Source of the DNA: Streptomyces pluripotens
GTDB taxonomy: Bacteria > Actinomycetota > Actinomycetes > Streptomycetales > Streptomycetaceae
Length of the DNA: 64,000 nt
Assembly: GCF_000802245.2 (NCBI RefSeq)
Contig: NZ_CP021080.1
Coordinates: 3,286,001 to 3,350,000, forward strand
Direction: 5' to 3'
Positions 28,610-37,384 of the stretch are shown piece by piece. Under the pieces are notes generated by a model. That model saw only the letters and a list, made by a program, of their open reading frames with translations, made no database searches and was not told where the DNA came from. Position 1 is the stretch's first letter; each line of letters opens with the position of its first letter. Both the position numbers and the translations under genes were made by a program.

Positions 28610-28954
28610 TCACGCGGCAGCAGGGCGACGTTGACCGGGAACCGGCACCGGATGCCGCGCGCACGACGGATCAGAACACAACGCGTCATGGGCCAGCGCG
28701 GACACGATCGCGGCTTGGGTCCGCGTCGTTTGCCCGATCTTTTCCACGATGTTCGCGATGTGCGCCTTCACCGTCCGCTCCGCGATACCCAGTTGCCGGG
28801 CTAGCTCCCGGTTGCCCAGACCCGTACCGAGTAGCAGAAGGACTTCCTTCTCCCGGCCGGTCAGGGTCTCTAACCACCACACTCCGAATCTGGGATCGTG
28901 CCCCGTGAGTAGGTGTGGACAGATCGTGTCCACACCATTGGACCGCCTGGTCAT
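28610..28954 (-). CDS. Stand-alone LuxR-type HTH protein
   Basis: A 114-aa protein when started at ATG 28954, which has GGAAGGA 6 nt before it. The longer frame to 29281 has no homology. It consists almost wholly of a GerE/LuxR HTH: LETLTGREKEVLLLLGTGLG, NRELARQLGIAERTVKAHIA, NIVEKIGQTTRTQAAIVSAL. The receiver or sensor domain that usually precedes this is missing, as in small orphan regulators. Targets unknown. Confidence 0.8.
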   Translation of the reverse strand: MTRRSNGVDTICPHLLTGHDPRFGVWWLETLTGREKEVLLLLGTGLGNRELARQLGIAERTVKAHIANIVEKIGQTTRTQAAIVSALAHDALCSDPSCARHPVPVPGQRRPAAA

Positions 28955-29556
28955 TCCGGTCCTTCCCGATCGCTGTTTCTTCCAGCAGACCCCACATGGG
29001 AGCATACCGACAAGTAACCAGTGGTGAGGACATATCACTCCCGGACGAGCGGTGCCCCAGTCCTCGGGCCTATGCGACGGGAGTTGGTCGCTGTAGGGGT
29101 ACCGGTGCAGGTCGTGCCTGTCACGCCGGGCGAGCAGCATGTTCAGGCATGGTGTCGGGCCGACTACCGGCCGTTCGCAGGCGGTGCGACGTCGTGGTTC
29201 TCCACGTGGGAACCACGCCTTCACCAACGGGGACGGCATCGCCGAAGGCTTCCGGACGAGCCCACACGTCGTCACTGCCACTTCACCCAGTGGGGGTTGT
29301 CCTCGTTCGGTCAGTTCTCGGAGCGCCCGATCTCCGGGACGTGTAGTGACGAGTCCGCCCCTTGCGTCAGCGGCCCGGGCGGGCCCGGACTCGGCGATCC
29401 GAGGACGCCCTGCACTTCCAAGAGGCCGGGCAGGACGTCGCCTGCTCCGTCACCACCTCGCATCGGGCACCATGGCGTGGCCCACGGCCCACCCCGGGCA
29501 GTGGAACCCGACGCCCGCCCGACGCGACTGCCCACCATCAGCTCCGGAAGGCGAAA
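28955..29556. other. Gene-free spacer
   Basis: No convincing coding or regulatory signal in about 600 nt; the open frames overlap on both strands without ribosome sites. Confidence 0.4.
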
Positions 29557-29586
29557 GGGCCCACCGACTCCGTCGTCGGCGGGCCC
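29557..29586 (-). terminator. Terminator-like hairpin
   Basis: GGGCCCACCGAC pairs with GTCGGCGGGCCC (one mismatch, 6-nt loop). On the minus strand it is followed by TTTC, fitting the end of the rubrerythrin-like transcript about 210 nt upstream. Confidence 0.5.
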
Positions 29587-29794
29587 AATGAAAGATCGAG
29601 GACAGATCTGTCCTACTCCTAGGAGAACCCTCCTGCCCGGCCCCTGACACGGGGCCGGGGTCAGAGGTGTCCACCACGAGGGGACAGGTCCCGTCCGTCT
29701 GCACTACATGGACCGGCCGTTGCTCCGGGCCGCACGAGACCCCAGCCAAGGGACGGTGCAGTTGCCGCGCGTGGGGCCAGGCCCATGGGGTGCG

Positions 29795-30766
29795 TCAGTT
29801 GGGGTGGTCGAGCATCTGCTGGAAGGCCCGGGCGTGCCTGGCTTCGTCAGTGGCGTTGTGACAGAAGAGACGGGCGGCTCGGTCGTCGCCGACGGCTTCG
29901 GCGCGGCGGGCGAAGGTGGGGTACATGGTCTCGGCCTCGTAGCGTTCGCCGACGATGGTCTTGGCCAGGTTGGCCCGGGTTGTGTCGACCAAGCCGTACA
30001 GGACGGCTTCACCGGCGAAGTGCTCGCGCAGCTCGACTTGGGCGGTGCCCTGGAACAGACGGGCCAGGGCGGGGCGACGGCTGGTGGCGGCGTGGTCGGC
30101 GTAGAGGGTGTAGCGGGCGTGGGCGAGGGCTTCGCCGTGCATGGCGGTGTCGAGGTTGGCCAAGGTGCGGGCGGAATGGACCTGCGGGCCGCCAGCGGGG
30201 ACCTGAACGGCATCGACGGGTGGCGGGGCGGGGATGCTGCCGTGGCCGGTCTCGACCACGTCTAAGGCCGCTTGGAACGCCGCCAGGTGGTGTGCCTCGT
30301 CCTGGCCGATCTCGGTGAACAGCGCGGCGGCGTTGTCGTCGCCGTCGGCCGCGGCCTGCCGGGCGAAGGTGGGGTACATGATGGTCGTCTCGTAGGTCTC
30401 GCCGGCGATCGCAGCGCGCAGGTTGTCCGCGTCGGAGCCGACTACGCCGGCAAGAGCGGCCTCCTCGCGGAAGTGCTCGTTGAGTTCCACCGAGGCTGTC
30501 TTGCGGTACAGCCGGGCGGTGGCCGAAAGCCCCTCGCGGTCGGCCTGGGCCGCGTAGAAGGTGTAGGAGGCGTTGGCGTAGGCCTCGCCGCGCATGGAAG
30601 TGTCGAGATCGGCCTGGGTCTGAGGGTTGAGGGCGTCCGTGGCACCGGCGCGGAGCATACCGCCGGTCGGTACGGACGGGGCAGCGGATGCGGGGCACGC
30701 GAGCACCGCGAAGGCAACGGCAGTGGGCAGGCACACCAGGGCGGCCCGTCTGGCAAAACGTCTCAT
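29795..30766 (-). CDS. Exported protein with two tandem ferritin-like (rubrerythrin) domains
   Basis: A 323-aa protein. A Sec signal (ARRAALVCLPTAVAFAVLAC, cleavage near ASA) is followed by two homologous four-helix domains of about 130 aa. Each keeps the diiron ligand pattern: GEAYANAS, ELNEHF, GETYETT and DEAHH in the first; GEALAHA, ELREHF, GERYEAE and DEARH in the second. The C-terminal rubredoxin centre of classical rubrerythrin is absent. The family reduces peroxide or handles iron, usually in the cytosol, so an exported double-domain version is unusual. It is monocistronic; GAGGAAGA precedes the start. Confidence 0.85.
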   Translation of the reverse strand: MRRFARRAALVCLPTAVAFAVLACPASAAPSVPTGGMLRAGATDALNPQTQADLDTSMRGEAYANASYTFYAAQADREGLSATARLYRKTASVELNEHFREEAALAGVVGSDADNLRAAIAGETYETTIMYPTFARQAAADGDDNAAALFTEIGQDEAHHLAAFQAALDVVETGHGSIPAPPPVDAVQVPAGGPQVHSARTLANLDTAMHGEALAHARYTLYADHAATSRRPALARLFQGTAQVELREHFAGEAVLYGLVDTTRANLAKTIVGERYEAETMYPTFARRAEAVGDDRAARLFCHNATDEARHARAFQQMLDHPN

Positions 30767-31451
30767 GTCTTCCTCGGTTGAAGGTTGTCCACTCCCCCCG
30801 GGGACACGACCTCATCACCGCTGGGCACAGGTTGTGAGGGGGAATCGCCCATCGACTCGAACGCCGTAGCGGTATTCCACCCGACCGGGTCATCCCGGTG
30901 TGCTCCGCCTGCTGCATGCCGTCGGCCTGGCGACTGCGTCGTGCGGGATGCCCTGCACCGGCTGCGTCCGCGCGGCACCGGACACGTTCCGGGCCGGATC
31001 AGGGCCGACCTGGCGATGGTGCTCGCCGACGGCGCGTAGCCGGCCGGGTCCGCCCAGGAGACGAGCGCGCAGCAGGCCAGGAAGCGCGGGGGCGGATCGG
31101 CGTTCCCGTCACGTGGGAGAGCCACCAGACCAGAGGAGGGCCACAGACCAGCGGTGCGTTCCGCGTGGCCGCCGTCGAGGGGTCCGGGGATGACGTCGTC
31201 CGGCTCGGCGCGCAGGCCCTTGAGGTCCATGAACAGGAGCTCCCTCAGCACGGGGTCCGGTTCCCATGGGGATGCGGCATCGGAGTGGGGCGCTCCTTCC
31301 GTACGGGACGCGACCTTCACCGTGGGCCTTCAACGAGCGGCACGCCCGCATCGTGACTGGTTGTACCGGCGCTCCGAAGCCGCTCCGTGCCGGGAAGAGG
31401 TCGGCCACAGCACCGGGAGGGGCGTGGGCATCCGTACTCACGCCCCCCTTC
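30767..31451. other. Spacer, no gene recognised
   Basis: About 680 nt. A plus-strand stretch ending at 31039 (GRIRADLAMVLADGA) looks protein-like but has no start or known domain. Confidence 0.4.
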
Positions 31452-32057
31452 TCACAGTGGGGCCGGCCAAACCACCATGGCGAGTTCGGCCACCCTCTCC
31501 AGTTCGGCCGTGCTCGCTCCGTCCCGTGCCTGTTGGGACATGCCCTGGACCACGGTCGCGAAGTAGACCGCCAGGGCACGTGGTTCGACGCCTTCGGGCA
31601 GCGCCCCGGCTTTCCCGGCCTCGGTCAGTCGCTCTTCGAAGCCACGGGCCCTGGCCAGCCTCCGCTCCCGCAGGTCCTGCTGGACATCGGCGGTCTGCGC
31701 CGAGTAGTTCGTCGCCGCCGTGATGACCAGACAACCCGCCGGATGCAGCGGGTCGGTGTACGAGACCGCGGCCTCGCGCAGCATCCTGCTGAACCCCGCC
31801 CGGACGTCACCCTCCTCCTCCAGCGCCCTGCTCATGAAGGCACCGAAGGTTCCGCCGTACCGGTCGACGACCTCGGTGAAGAGGGCGCGCTTGTCGCCGA
31901 AGGCCGCGTACAGGCTGGGCGGCGAGATCCCCATGGCCCTGGTCAGATCCGCGATGGACGTGCCCTCGTAGCCGTGCTCCCAGAAGAGCCGCGTGGCCTG
32001 GGCGAGCGCCGCCTCGCGGTCGAAACTGCGCGGTCGTCCCCGCCTCGTCGCCGTCAT
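31452..32057 (-). CDS. TetR-family regulator
   Basis: A 201-aa protein. The N-terminal TetR HTH shows ALAQATRLFWEHGYEGTSIA and GISPPSLYAAFGDKRALFTE; a helical ligand domain follows. The C-terminal part (PLHPAGCLVITAATNYSA) resembles regulators of redox or xenobiotic response genes. It is divergent from an SDR oxidoreductase with a 74-nt spacer full of repeats, so the likely arrangement is repression of both genes until a substrate-like ligand binds. Confidence 0.9.
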   Translation of the reverse strand: MTATRRGRPRSFDREAALAQATRLFWEHGYEGTSIADLTRAMGISPPSLYAAFGDKRALFTEVVDRYGGTFGAFMSRALEEEGDVRAGFSRMLREAAVSYTDPLHPAGCLVITAATNYSAQTADVQQDLRERRLARARGFEERLTEAGKAGALPEGVEPRALAVYFATVVQGMSQQARDGASTAELERVAELAMVVWPAPL

Positions 32058-32067
32058 GGGGAAATTT

Positions 32068-32118
32068 TACAGCGATCGCTACGGATCCGCTGTAGGCTCT
32101 TTCCATAGCTATCGCTAC
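32068..32118. promoter_or_regulatory. TetR operator region
   Basis: TACAGCG-N13-CGCTGTA (32068-32094) is an inverted repeat. AGCGATCGCTAC (32071-32082) recurs as AGCTATCGCTAC (32107-32118). Both lie between the divergent TetR and SDR starts. Confidence 0.6.
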
Positions 32119-32131
32119 AGATTGGAAGGTC

Positions 32132-32899
32132 ATGGGTTCACTCACGGGGAAGACGGCTCTGGTGACGGGCGGAAGCCGCGGCATCGGACGTGCGATCGCC
32201 GAACGGCTCGGCCGGGAAGGCGCTCTGGTGGCCGTGCACTACGGACGCAAGGCCGCTGCCGCCGAAGAAGTGGTGGGTGCGATCCGGGAGGCGGGCGGCA
32301 CGGCGTTCGCCGCCCGGGCCGAACTGGGCACCGGCGACGATGTGGAGACCCTCTGGGCAGAGTTCGACCGCAAGGTCCTCGAACACGGCGGCAGCGCCGG
32401 CCTCGACATCCTGGTGAACAACGCCGGCATCGCGCCTCGAAGCCAGCTTGAGGACACCACGCCCGAGACGTTCGACGAGGTGTTCGCCGTCAACGTGCGG
32501 GCCCCGTTCTTCCTGGTGCAGCAGGGGCTCAAGCGGCTGCGGGACGGCGGCCGGATCGTCAACGTCTCGTCCGGGGCAACACGGATCGCGCAGCCCGACA
32601 TCATTGCCTACAGCATGACAAAGGGTGCCATCGACACCTTCAGCCTCACGCTCGCCAAGGCCGTCGGAAGCCGCGGCATCACCGTCAACTCGGTGGCACC
32701 CGGCATCATCGGCACCGACATGAACGCCTCCTGGCTGCGCGGCAACAAAGCCGCCGAACAGTCCGCTGCGGAGCTCTCAGCCCTCGGCCGCGTCGGCCGC
32801 CCCGGGGATGTGGCCGACATCGTGTCCTTCCTGGCCTCGGACGACGCCCGTTGGGTGACGGGGCAGGTCATCGACGCCACGGGCGGCTCACAACTCTGA
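32132..32899 (+). CDS. Short-chain dehydrogenase/reductase
   Basis: A 255-aa classical SDR. It shows the NAD(P)-binding GGSRGIGRAIAERL (TGxxxGxG), NNAGIAP, the catalytic Ser region (IVNVSSGATR), YSMTKGAID (YxxxK) and the C-terminal WVTGQVIDATGGSQL. GRKAAAAEE after strand 2 favours NADP. The substrate is unknown. It is controlled by the divergent TetR gene; GGAAGG lies just before the ATG. Confidence 0.92.
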   Translation: MGSLTGKTALVTGGSRGIGRAIAERLGREGALVAVHYGRKAAAAEEVVGAIREAGGTAFAARAELGTGDDVETLWAEFDRKVLEHGGSAGLDILVNNAGIAPRSQLEDTTPETFDEVFAVNVRAPFFLVQQGLKRLRDGGRIVNVSSGATRIAQPDIIAYSMTKGAIDTFSLTLAKAVGSRGITVNSVAPGIIGTDMNASWLRGNKAAEQSAAELSALGRVGRPGDVADIVSFLASDDARWVTGQVIDATGGSQL

Positions 32900-33142
32900 T
32901 CCGGAACAGGGCTCTCGTCACAAGTCCGCGCCGCGCAAGGGCGCTGACGGGGGCACCGCACCACCACGCACGACAACACTCCGCAGGTGGAGACCTCTAC
33001 ACGTCGTCATCGCCGGCGAGACGGAGCCCGCCCCGCCGGCACCCCGCACCACACTCCACCGGCCGACCGGAAACCTCCGGCACCGACCACCGCTCCGCCT
33101 GGACCGAGGAGTTCCCGGACCTGCGAACGAGCCGCTGACTCA

Positions 33143-33174
33143 CCGATCCAACAGCCGGCCGATCCAACAGCCGG
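33143..33174 (+). repeat. Tandem 16-bp repeat in gene-free spacer
   Basis: CCGATCCAACAGCCGG occurs twice end to end. The surrounding 32900-33540 holds no convincing gene. Confidence 0.6.
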
Positions 33175-33540
33175 CCGGCCGGGCCCGGCCCTGCTGTGAG
33201 TCAGCGTGACCTCCGCCGGACGGCCCCGACGCCCGCCGCCGAGACGGGAAGCGCCGAGACGGGCGGCGCCGAACACCGGTCGGAGCCGCACCGCACGACC
33301 GCCGTTCACCCACCGCGCACCGGCCGTCTGGAGCAACACGCCGACGGTCACCTCATCGGGTGCCGCGTGCACCCGGCGCACGACCCATCCAGCCGTGCAA
33401 CGAGAATCTGTAGCGGCGAGACCACATGTCCGAGCCCGCCGGCGTTAGGGTTGACGCACGAGGCAGGTGACGCCGAACCACCGGAGTACAGGTGCGGCGC
33501 ACACCCGGATCCCTCGCCGCGTCCCCGAAACGAAGGTGCT

Positions 33541-33879
33541 ATGCCCGCTGAGAACGCCCCTGGTGCCGGCAGCCTCGACGACGACGACTACCCCGCCTAC
33601 ACCATGGGACGGGCCGCCGACGTTCTCGGCACCACCCCCGCCTTCCTCCGGGCCGTCGGCGAAGTCGGGCTCATCACCCCCCTGCGTTCGGAAGGCGGTC
33701 ACCGCCGCTACTCCCGAGGCCAGTTGCGCATCGCAGCCCGTGCTCGGGAACTGGTCGACCAGGGCACTCCCATCGAGGCCGCGTGCCGCATCATCTCCCT
33801 TGAGAACCAACTCGACGACGCCCTCCGCCTGAACCAGGAAATGCAACGGAGGCTGGACGAGCGCAACGGAGATATCTAG
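33541..33879 (+). CDS. MerR-family small regulator
   Basis: A 112-aa protein with ATG at 33541 and GAAGGT upstream; the open frame extends 5' without homology. An acidic lead (DDDDYPAYTMGRAADVLGTT) runs into a MerR winged helix (FLRAVGEVGLITPLRSEGGH, RRYSRGQLRIAARARELVDQ). A short helix follows, without an effector domain or the cysteines of metal-sensing members. It lies upstream of cspA and a DEAD-box helicase, an association seen in streptomycetes; a role in stress or cold response is inferred. Confidence 0.85.
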   Translation: MPAENAPGAGSLDDDDYPAYTMGRAADVLGTTPAFLRAVGEVGLITPLRSEGGHRRYSRGQLRIAARARELVDQGTPIEAACRIISLENQLDDALRLNQEMQRRLDERNGDI

Positions 33880-34108
33880 TCCCGCCAGTACAGAAATAGT
33901 GACTCCGAAGGAGTGGGAACCGGCGAACGACCCCGAAAGCACATGACCGCCGCCGCCCGACCTGTGTTAGCGTGATAGCAGTTGCAGTTTTGGTTGCCAG
34001 AGAGTCTTCTTCGCAGAGCTTTCCGGAATCCTTCCGGAGGGGTGATCATCGCGGCGACTCGGCTCCACAAAGTGTGGAGTCCGACACTGCCCCCAAGGGA
34101 GATTCATT

Positions 34109-34312
34109 ATGGCGACTGGCACCGTGAAGTGGTTCAACGCGGAAAAGGGCTTCGGCTTCATCGAGCAGGACGGTGGCGGCGCTGACGTCTTCGCCCACTA
34201 CTCGAACATCGCCACCACCGGCTTCCGCGAGCTTCAGGAAGGCCAGAAGGTGACCTTCGACGTCACGCAGGGCCAGAAGGGCCCGCAGGCCGAGAACATC
34301 ATTCCCGCCTGA
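34109..34312 (+). CDS. Cold-shock protein, CspA family
   Basis: A 67-aa CSD protein. RNP1 reads KGFGFIE and RNP2 reads VFAHYS (the common form is VFVHFS). It binds single-stranded RNA and melts structure. GGGAG precedes the ATG. The leader of about 150 nt upstream is AT-richer than its surroundings, as in cold-shock genes. A strong terminator follows, then the helicase gene. Confidence 0.95.
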   Translation: MATGTVKWFNAEKGFGFIEQDGGGADVFAHYSNIATTGFRELQEGQKVTFDVTQGQKGPQAENIIPA

Positions 34313-34357
34313 CGCTGACGCGAACAGTCGCGAGCCAACGGTTCGCGCATCACGTGG

Positions 34358-34390
34358 CTGGGGCCCGCGCTCTTGGGGTGCGGGCCCCAG
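34358..34390 (+). terminator. Terminator after cspA-like gene
   Basis: CTGGGGCCCGC pairs with GCGGGCCCCAG (11 bp, 11-nt loop), followed by GTCATTGATTTT. Confidence 0.8.
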
Positions 34391-34541
34391 GTCATTGATT
34401 TTCTGGATTTCCGGCTTTCCGGACCGCCGGCCACTCCGGCTTCAGCAGCACGAGACCCGGCTTTCTTATTTTTCCCGGCTCATTCTTGCGAATCCTCGTG
34501 CGGCCGTGACCGCTGGACAGAATTCCTCGATACGCCGCATC

Positions 34542-34555
34542 GAGGAAGGTTCCTC
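34542..34555 (+). promoter_or_regulatory. RBS-occluding hairpin of helicase gene
   Basis: GAGGAAGGTTCCTC is self-complementary and contains the Shine-Dalgarno GGAAGG of the helicase gene 1 nt before its ATG. Folding would hide the ribosome site, so temperature or the helicase itself could tune translation. Confidence 0.4.
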
Positions 34556-34556
34556 C

Positions 34557-36089
34557 ATGAACCGCACCCGTCGCACCGGCGGCACTTCCGGTGGCTTCCG
34601 CACAGACAGAAGGTCCAGGCGCTCGACAGACCCTGCCCCCGACAGCCGCTTCCGAGCGCCGGGGAAGGGCCGCCAGGGTCCTCGTTCGGGCAACGGACCG
34701 GGAGGCGGCCAGGGCGCACGCTCCACCGCGCGGCGCCAGGAGTTCGCCCTGCCGGTCACCCTCACCGAGCCGCTGCCGGCAGTCGAGACGTTCGGCGAAC
34801 TGGACATGCCCGCACGGCTGCTGACCGCGCTCCGCGCCGAAGGGGTGACCGTGCCCTTCCCCATCCAGGCGGCCACGCTACCGAACGCGCTGGCGGGCCG
34901 GGACGTCCTGGGTCGGGGCCGCACGGGCTCGGGCAAGACGCTCGCCTTCGGCCTGCCGCTGCTGGCCCGTCTGGACGGGCAGCGGGCCCAGCCCCGCCAG
35001 CCGCTCGCCCTCGTCCTCGTCCCCACCCGGGAACTGGCCCAACAGGTCACCGACGCGCTCACCCCCTACGCCCGCGCCCTGCGGCTGCGACTCGCCACTG
35101 TGGTGGGCGGCATGTCGATCGGCCGCCAGGCGAGCGCGCTACGCAGCGGCGCCGAGGTCGTCGTCGCGACACCCGGCCGTCTCAAGGACCTCATCGAACG
35201 GCGCGACTGCCAGCTGGGACAGGTCGCCGTCACCGTGCTCGACGAGGCCGACCAGATGGCGGACATGGGCTTCATGCCGCAGGTGACCGCGTTGCTCGAC
35301 CACGTTCCCGCCAGCGGTCAGCGGTTGCTGTTCTCGGCCACCCTGGACCGCAACATCGACCTCCTGGTACGCCGCTACCTCCACGACCCCGTCGTGCACT
35401 CGGTTGACCCGTCCGCGGGAGCGGTCACCACCATGGAGCACCACCTGCTGCACGTGCGCGATGCCGACAAGGACACCGCCGCGACCGAGATCGCCGCCCG
35501 CGACGGACGCGTGCTCATGTTCCTGGACACCAAGCACGCGGTGGACCGGCTCGCCAAGCACCTGCTGTCCGTCGGGGTGCGTGCTTCGGCCCTGCACGGC
35601 GGCAAGTCCCAGTCGCAGCGCAACCGGACGCTCGCTCAGTTCAAGGACGGCCACGTCACGGTCCTGGTGGCCACCAACGTCGCCGCCCGCGGAATCCACG
35701 TCACAGGCCTCGACCTGGTCGTGAACGTCGATCCGCCCGGCGACCACAAGGACTACCTCCACCGCGGCGGCCGGACGGCACGCGCCGGCGAGTCCGGCAC
35801 CGTCGTCACCCTCGTCCTGCCGCACCAGCGACGCGCGGTGGACCGCCTGATGGCGGACGCCGGCATCGCTCCGCGTACCGTCCGGATCCGCCCGGGAGAA
35901 GAGGAACTGCAGCGCATCACCGGCGCCCGTCCCCCTTCCGGCGTGCCCGTCACCCTCGCCGCACCGGTCAACGAACGACGCGAGGGCAAGAGGTCCTCCG
36001 CCCGGAACCGCAGGCGCCGGACCGCCAGCCGCGGTGAGAGTGGCCGGGCCGCCGCACGAGCCCGTCGGCCGTCGGCCGGGACGGCGTGA
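34557..36089 (+). CDS. DEAD-box RNA helicase
   Basis: A 510-aa protein with ATG at 34557. A basic Gly/Arg-rich N-terminal tail of about 65 aa is followed by the two RecA domains: Q motif region (VPFPIQAATLPNALAGRDVL), motif I GRTGSGKT, Ia VPTRELAQQ, Ib TPGRLKDL, II DEADQMAD (DEAD), III SATLD, IV LMFLDTKHA, V ATNVAARGIHV and VI HRGGRTARAGESG. An Arg-rich C-terminal tail follows. It unwinds short RNA duplexes. Its place just after a CspA gene fits a cold-adaptation RNA helicase. Confidence 0.95.
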   Translation: MNRTRRTGGTSGGFRTDRRSRRSTDPAPDSRFRAPGKGRQGPRSGNGPGGGQGARSTARRQEFALPVTLTEPLPAVETFGELDMPARLLTALRAEGVTVPFPIQAATLPNALAGRDVLGRGRTGSGKTLAFGLPLLARLDGQRAQPRQPLALVLVPTRELAQQVTDALTPYARALRLRLATVVGGMSIGRQASALRSGAEVVVATPGRLKDLIERRDCQLGQVAVTVLDEADQMADMGFMPQVTALLDHVPASGQRLLFSATLDRNIDLLVRRYLHDPVVHSVDPSAGAVTTMEHHLLHVRDADKDTAATEIAARDGRVLMFLDTKHAVDRLAKHLLSVGVRASALHGGKSQSQRNRTLAQFKDGHVTVLVATNVAARGIHVTGLDLVVNVDPPGDHKDYLHRGGRTARAGESGTVVTLVLPHQRRAVDRLMADAGIAPRTVRIRPGEEELQRITGARPPSGVPVTLAAPVNERREGKRSSARNRRRRTASRGESGRAAARARRPSAGTA

Positions 36090-36105
36090 TCACCATGGCC
36101 GGCGT

Positions 36106-37212
36106 TCAGCGCGCCGGGCGTTGCTGCTGCCCCGGACGCTGCCGCTGACCGCCACCGCCCCCGTTGCGGCCCCCGGTCCGGTCATGTGCCGGGGTGTCGA
36201 CCGGTGTGCCGCGAAAGCAGCCGACGGTGTAGGGGAATTCCAGGGTGGCGCTGTAGTGGTAGATCGTCGTCTCCTTGCCGTTCCACATCACCGTGCTGGT
36301 GCGCCCATGGCATGCATCGAGGTCGGCGTTGGTGGGGAGGTTCCCCTTGTCATCCCGTTCGACGTAGATGCCGAAGCCGTCCAGGGCGTACCCCACGAGC
36401 GTCGAGCCCTTGTCGGTGGCGGCTGAGAGCAGACAGGACGGGATGTCGTGGTAGTGGTACTCCTCCGCACCATCGGGATGCCCGTCGCACGCGTCCTGGG
36501 TCTCGTGGGCCGCGGCGTCCCGGCCCGCGTCGTCGATGGCGTTGTAGACGTAGACGCCGTTCTTGAGCACGCCGATCGCTCCCATGCCCACGCAGGTGGG
36601 GCCGTTGGCGAGGGTCGGACTGCGCGGGATGCTGAGGTGGACGGTGTGTGACTCGATGGGGTTGGGGTTGGTGTCGTACTGGTAGGCGGGGTCGGACTGC
36701 TCGATGGGGAAGGTGCCGGTGACCTGGTGGTTCGGTAGGTCCTGGGAGGTGATGACCCGGGAGTCACCCTGGACGGTCTCGTTGTACCCGGCGTCCGGCC
36801 AGGTGTGCGCGCCTTGAACGTGCACTTTCGCAGTGGAGTCCCAGGTCTTGTTCTCGCTGTCGAGCCAAGGGCCGTCGTGGCGTGCCCCGCCGCCGCGGAA
36901 GGACGTGTTGCAGGAGTACAGGGAGCCGGTCTGCGGGGTGGTCGAGACCTTGCCGTCACCGAGTGGGATCTTCTTGGGGTCGATGACCGCGGACCAGGCC
37001 GCGGGGACGCCCGCGGCGGACACCGACGGAGCCGGGCTCACCAGATCCTGCGCCGGCGTGGTGGGGGCCGAGCCACAGGCCGCCAGCAGCGCCGTACCGC
37101 TCGCCGCGGCCAACCCGCGCAGCACGAAACTTCGGGACCGCACGAGGACGGTCGCGCGAGTCTGTGAAGTCGTAGGGCGCACTGTCGTTTTCGCTGGAGT
37201 CTTCGCTGTCAC
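36106..37212 (-). CDS. YHYH-domain lipoprotein
   Basis: A 368-aa protein; GTG at 37212 with AAAGGAC before it. The signal carries a twin-Arg-like basic stretch and ends in the lipobox LAACGS. The mature part contains the YHYH motif (EEYHYHDIPSCLL) and VGYALDGFGIYVERD, typical of the YHYH family of exported proteins of unknown function, with several Cys that may form disulfides. A Gly/Gln-rich tail ends the protein. It lies 172 nt downstream of a two-component system in the same direction, so that system may control it. Confidence 0.82.
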   Translation of the reverse strand: MTAKTPAKTTVRPTTSQTRATVLVRSRSFVLRGLAAASGTALLAACGSAPTTPAQDLVSPAPSVSAAGVPAAWSAVIDPKKIPLGDGKVSTTPQTGSLYSCNTSFRGGGARHDGPWLDSENKTWDSTAKVHVQGAHTWPDAGYNETVQGDSRVITSQDLPNHQVTGTFPIEQSDPAYQYDTNPNPIESHTVHLSIPRSPTLANGPTCVGMGAIGVLKNGVYVYNAIDDAGRDAAAHETQDACDGHPDGAEEYHYHDIPSCLLSAATDKGSTLVGYALDGFGIYVERDDKGNLPTNADLDACHGRTSTVMWNGKETTIYHYSATLEFPYTVGCFRGTPVDTPAHDRTGGRNGGGGGQRQRPGQQQRPAR

Positions 37213-37384
37213 GCTGTGTCCTTTGCTTTGCTCGGAGGAGGTGTCAGGACCGGCCCGGGCCGCGCCACCCGGCTCCGCCGCGTCATCCGGTCCCCCGCCA
37301 CGCTCGCGACCGCCCCGGCGGCGCGGGAGGGGCAGGGGGCTGAGGCCGGGCTCTACCGTTCTGTTGGGTACGACGTTGTCACTG

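Noticed and set aside
29311..29538. 75-aa minus-strand ORF in the spacer before the rubrerythrin-like gene
   Set aside because: No ribosome site, no conserved look, overlaps other equally weak frames.
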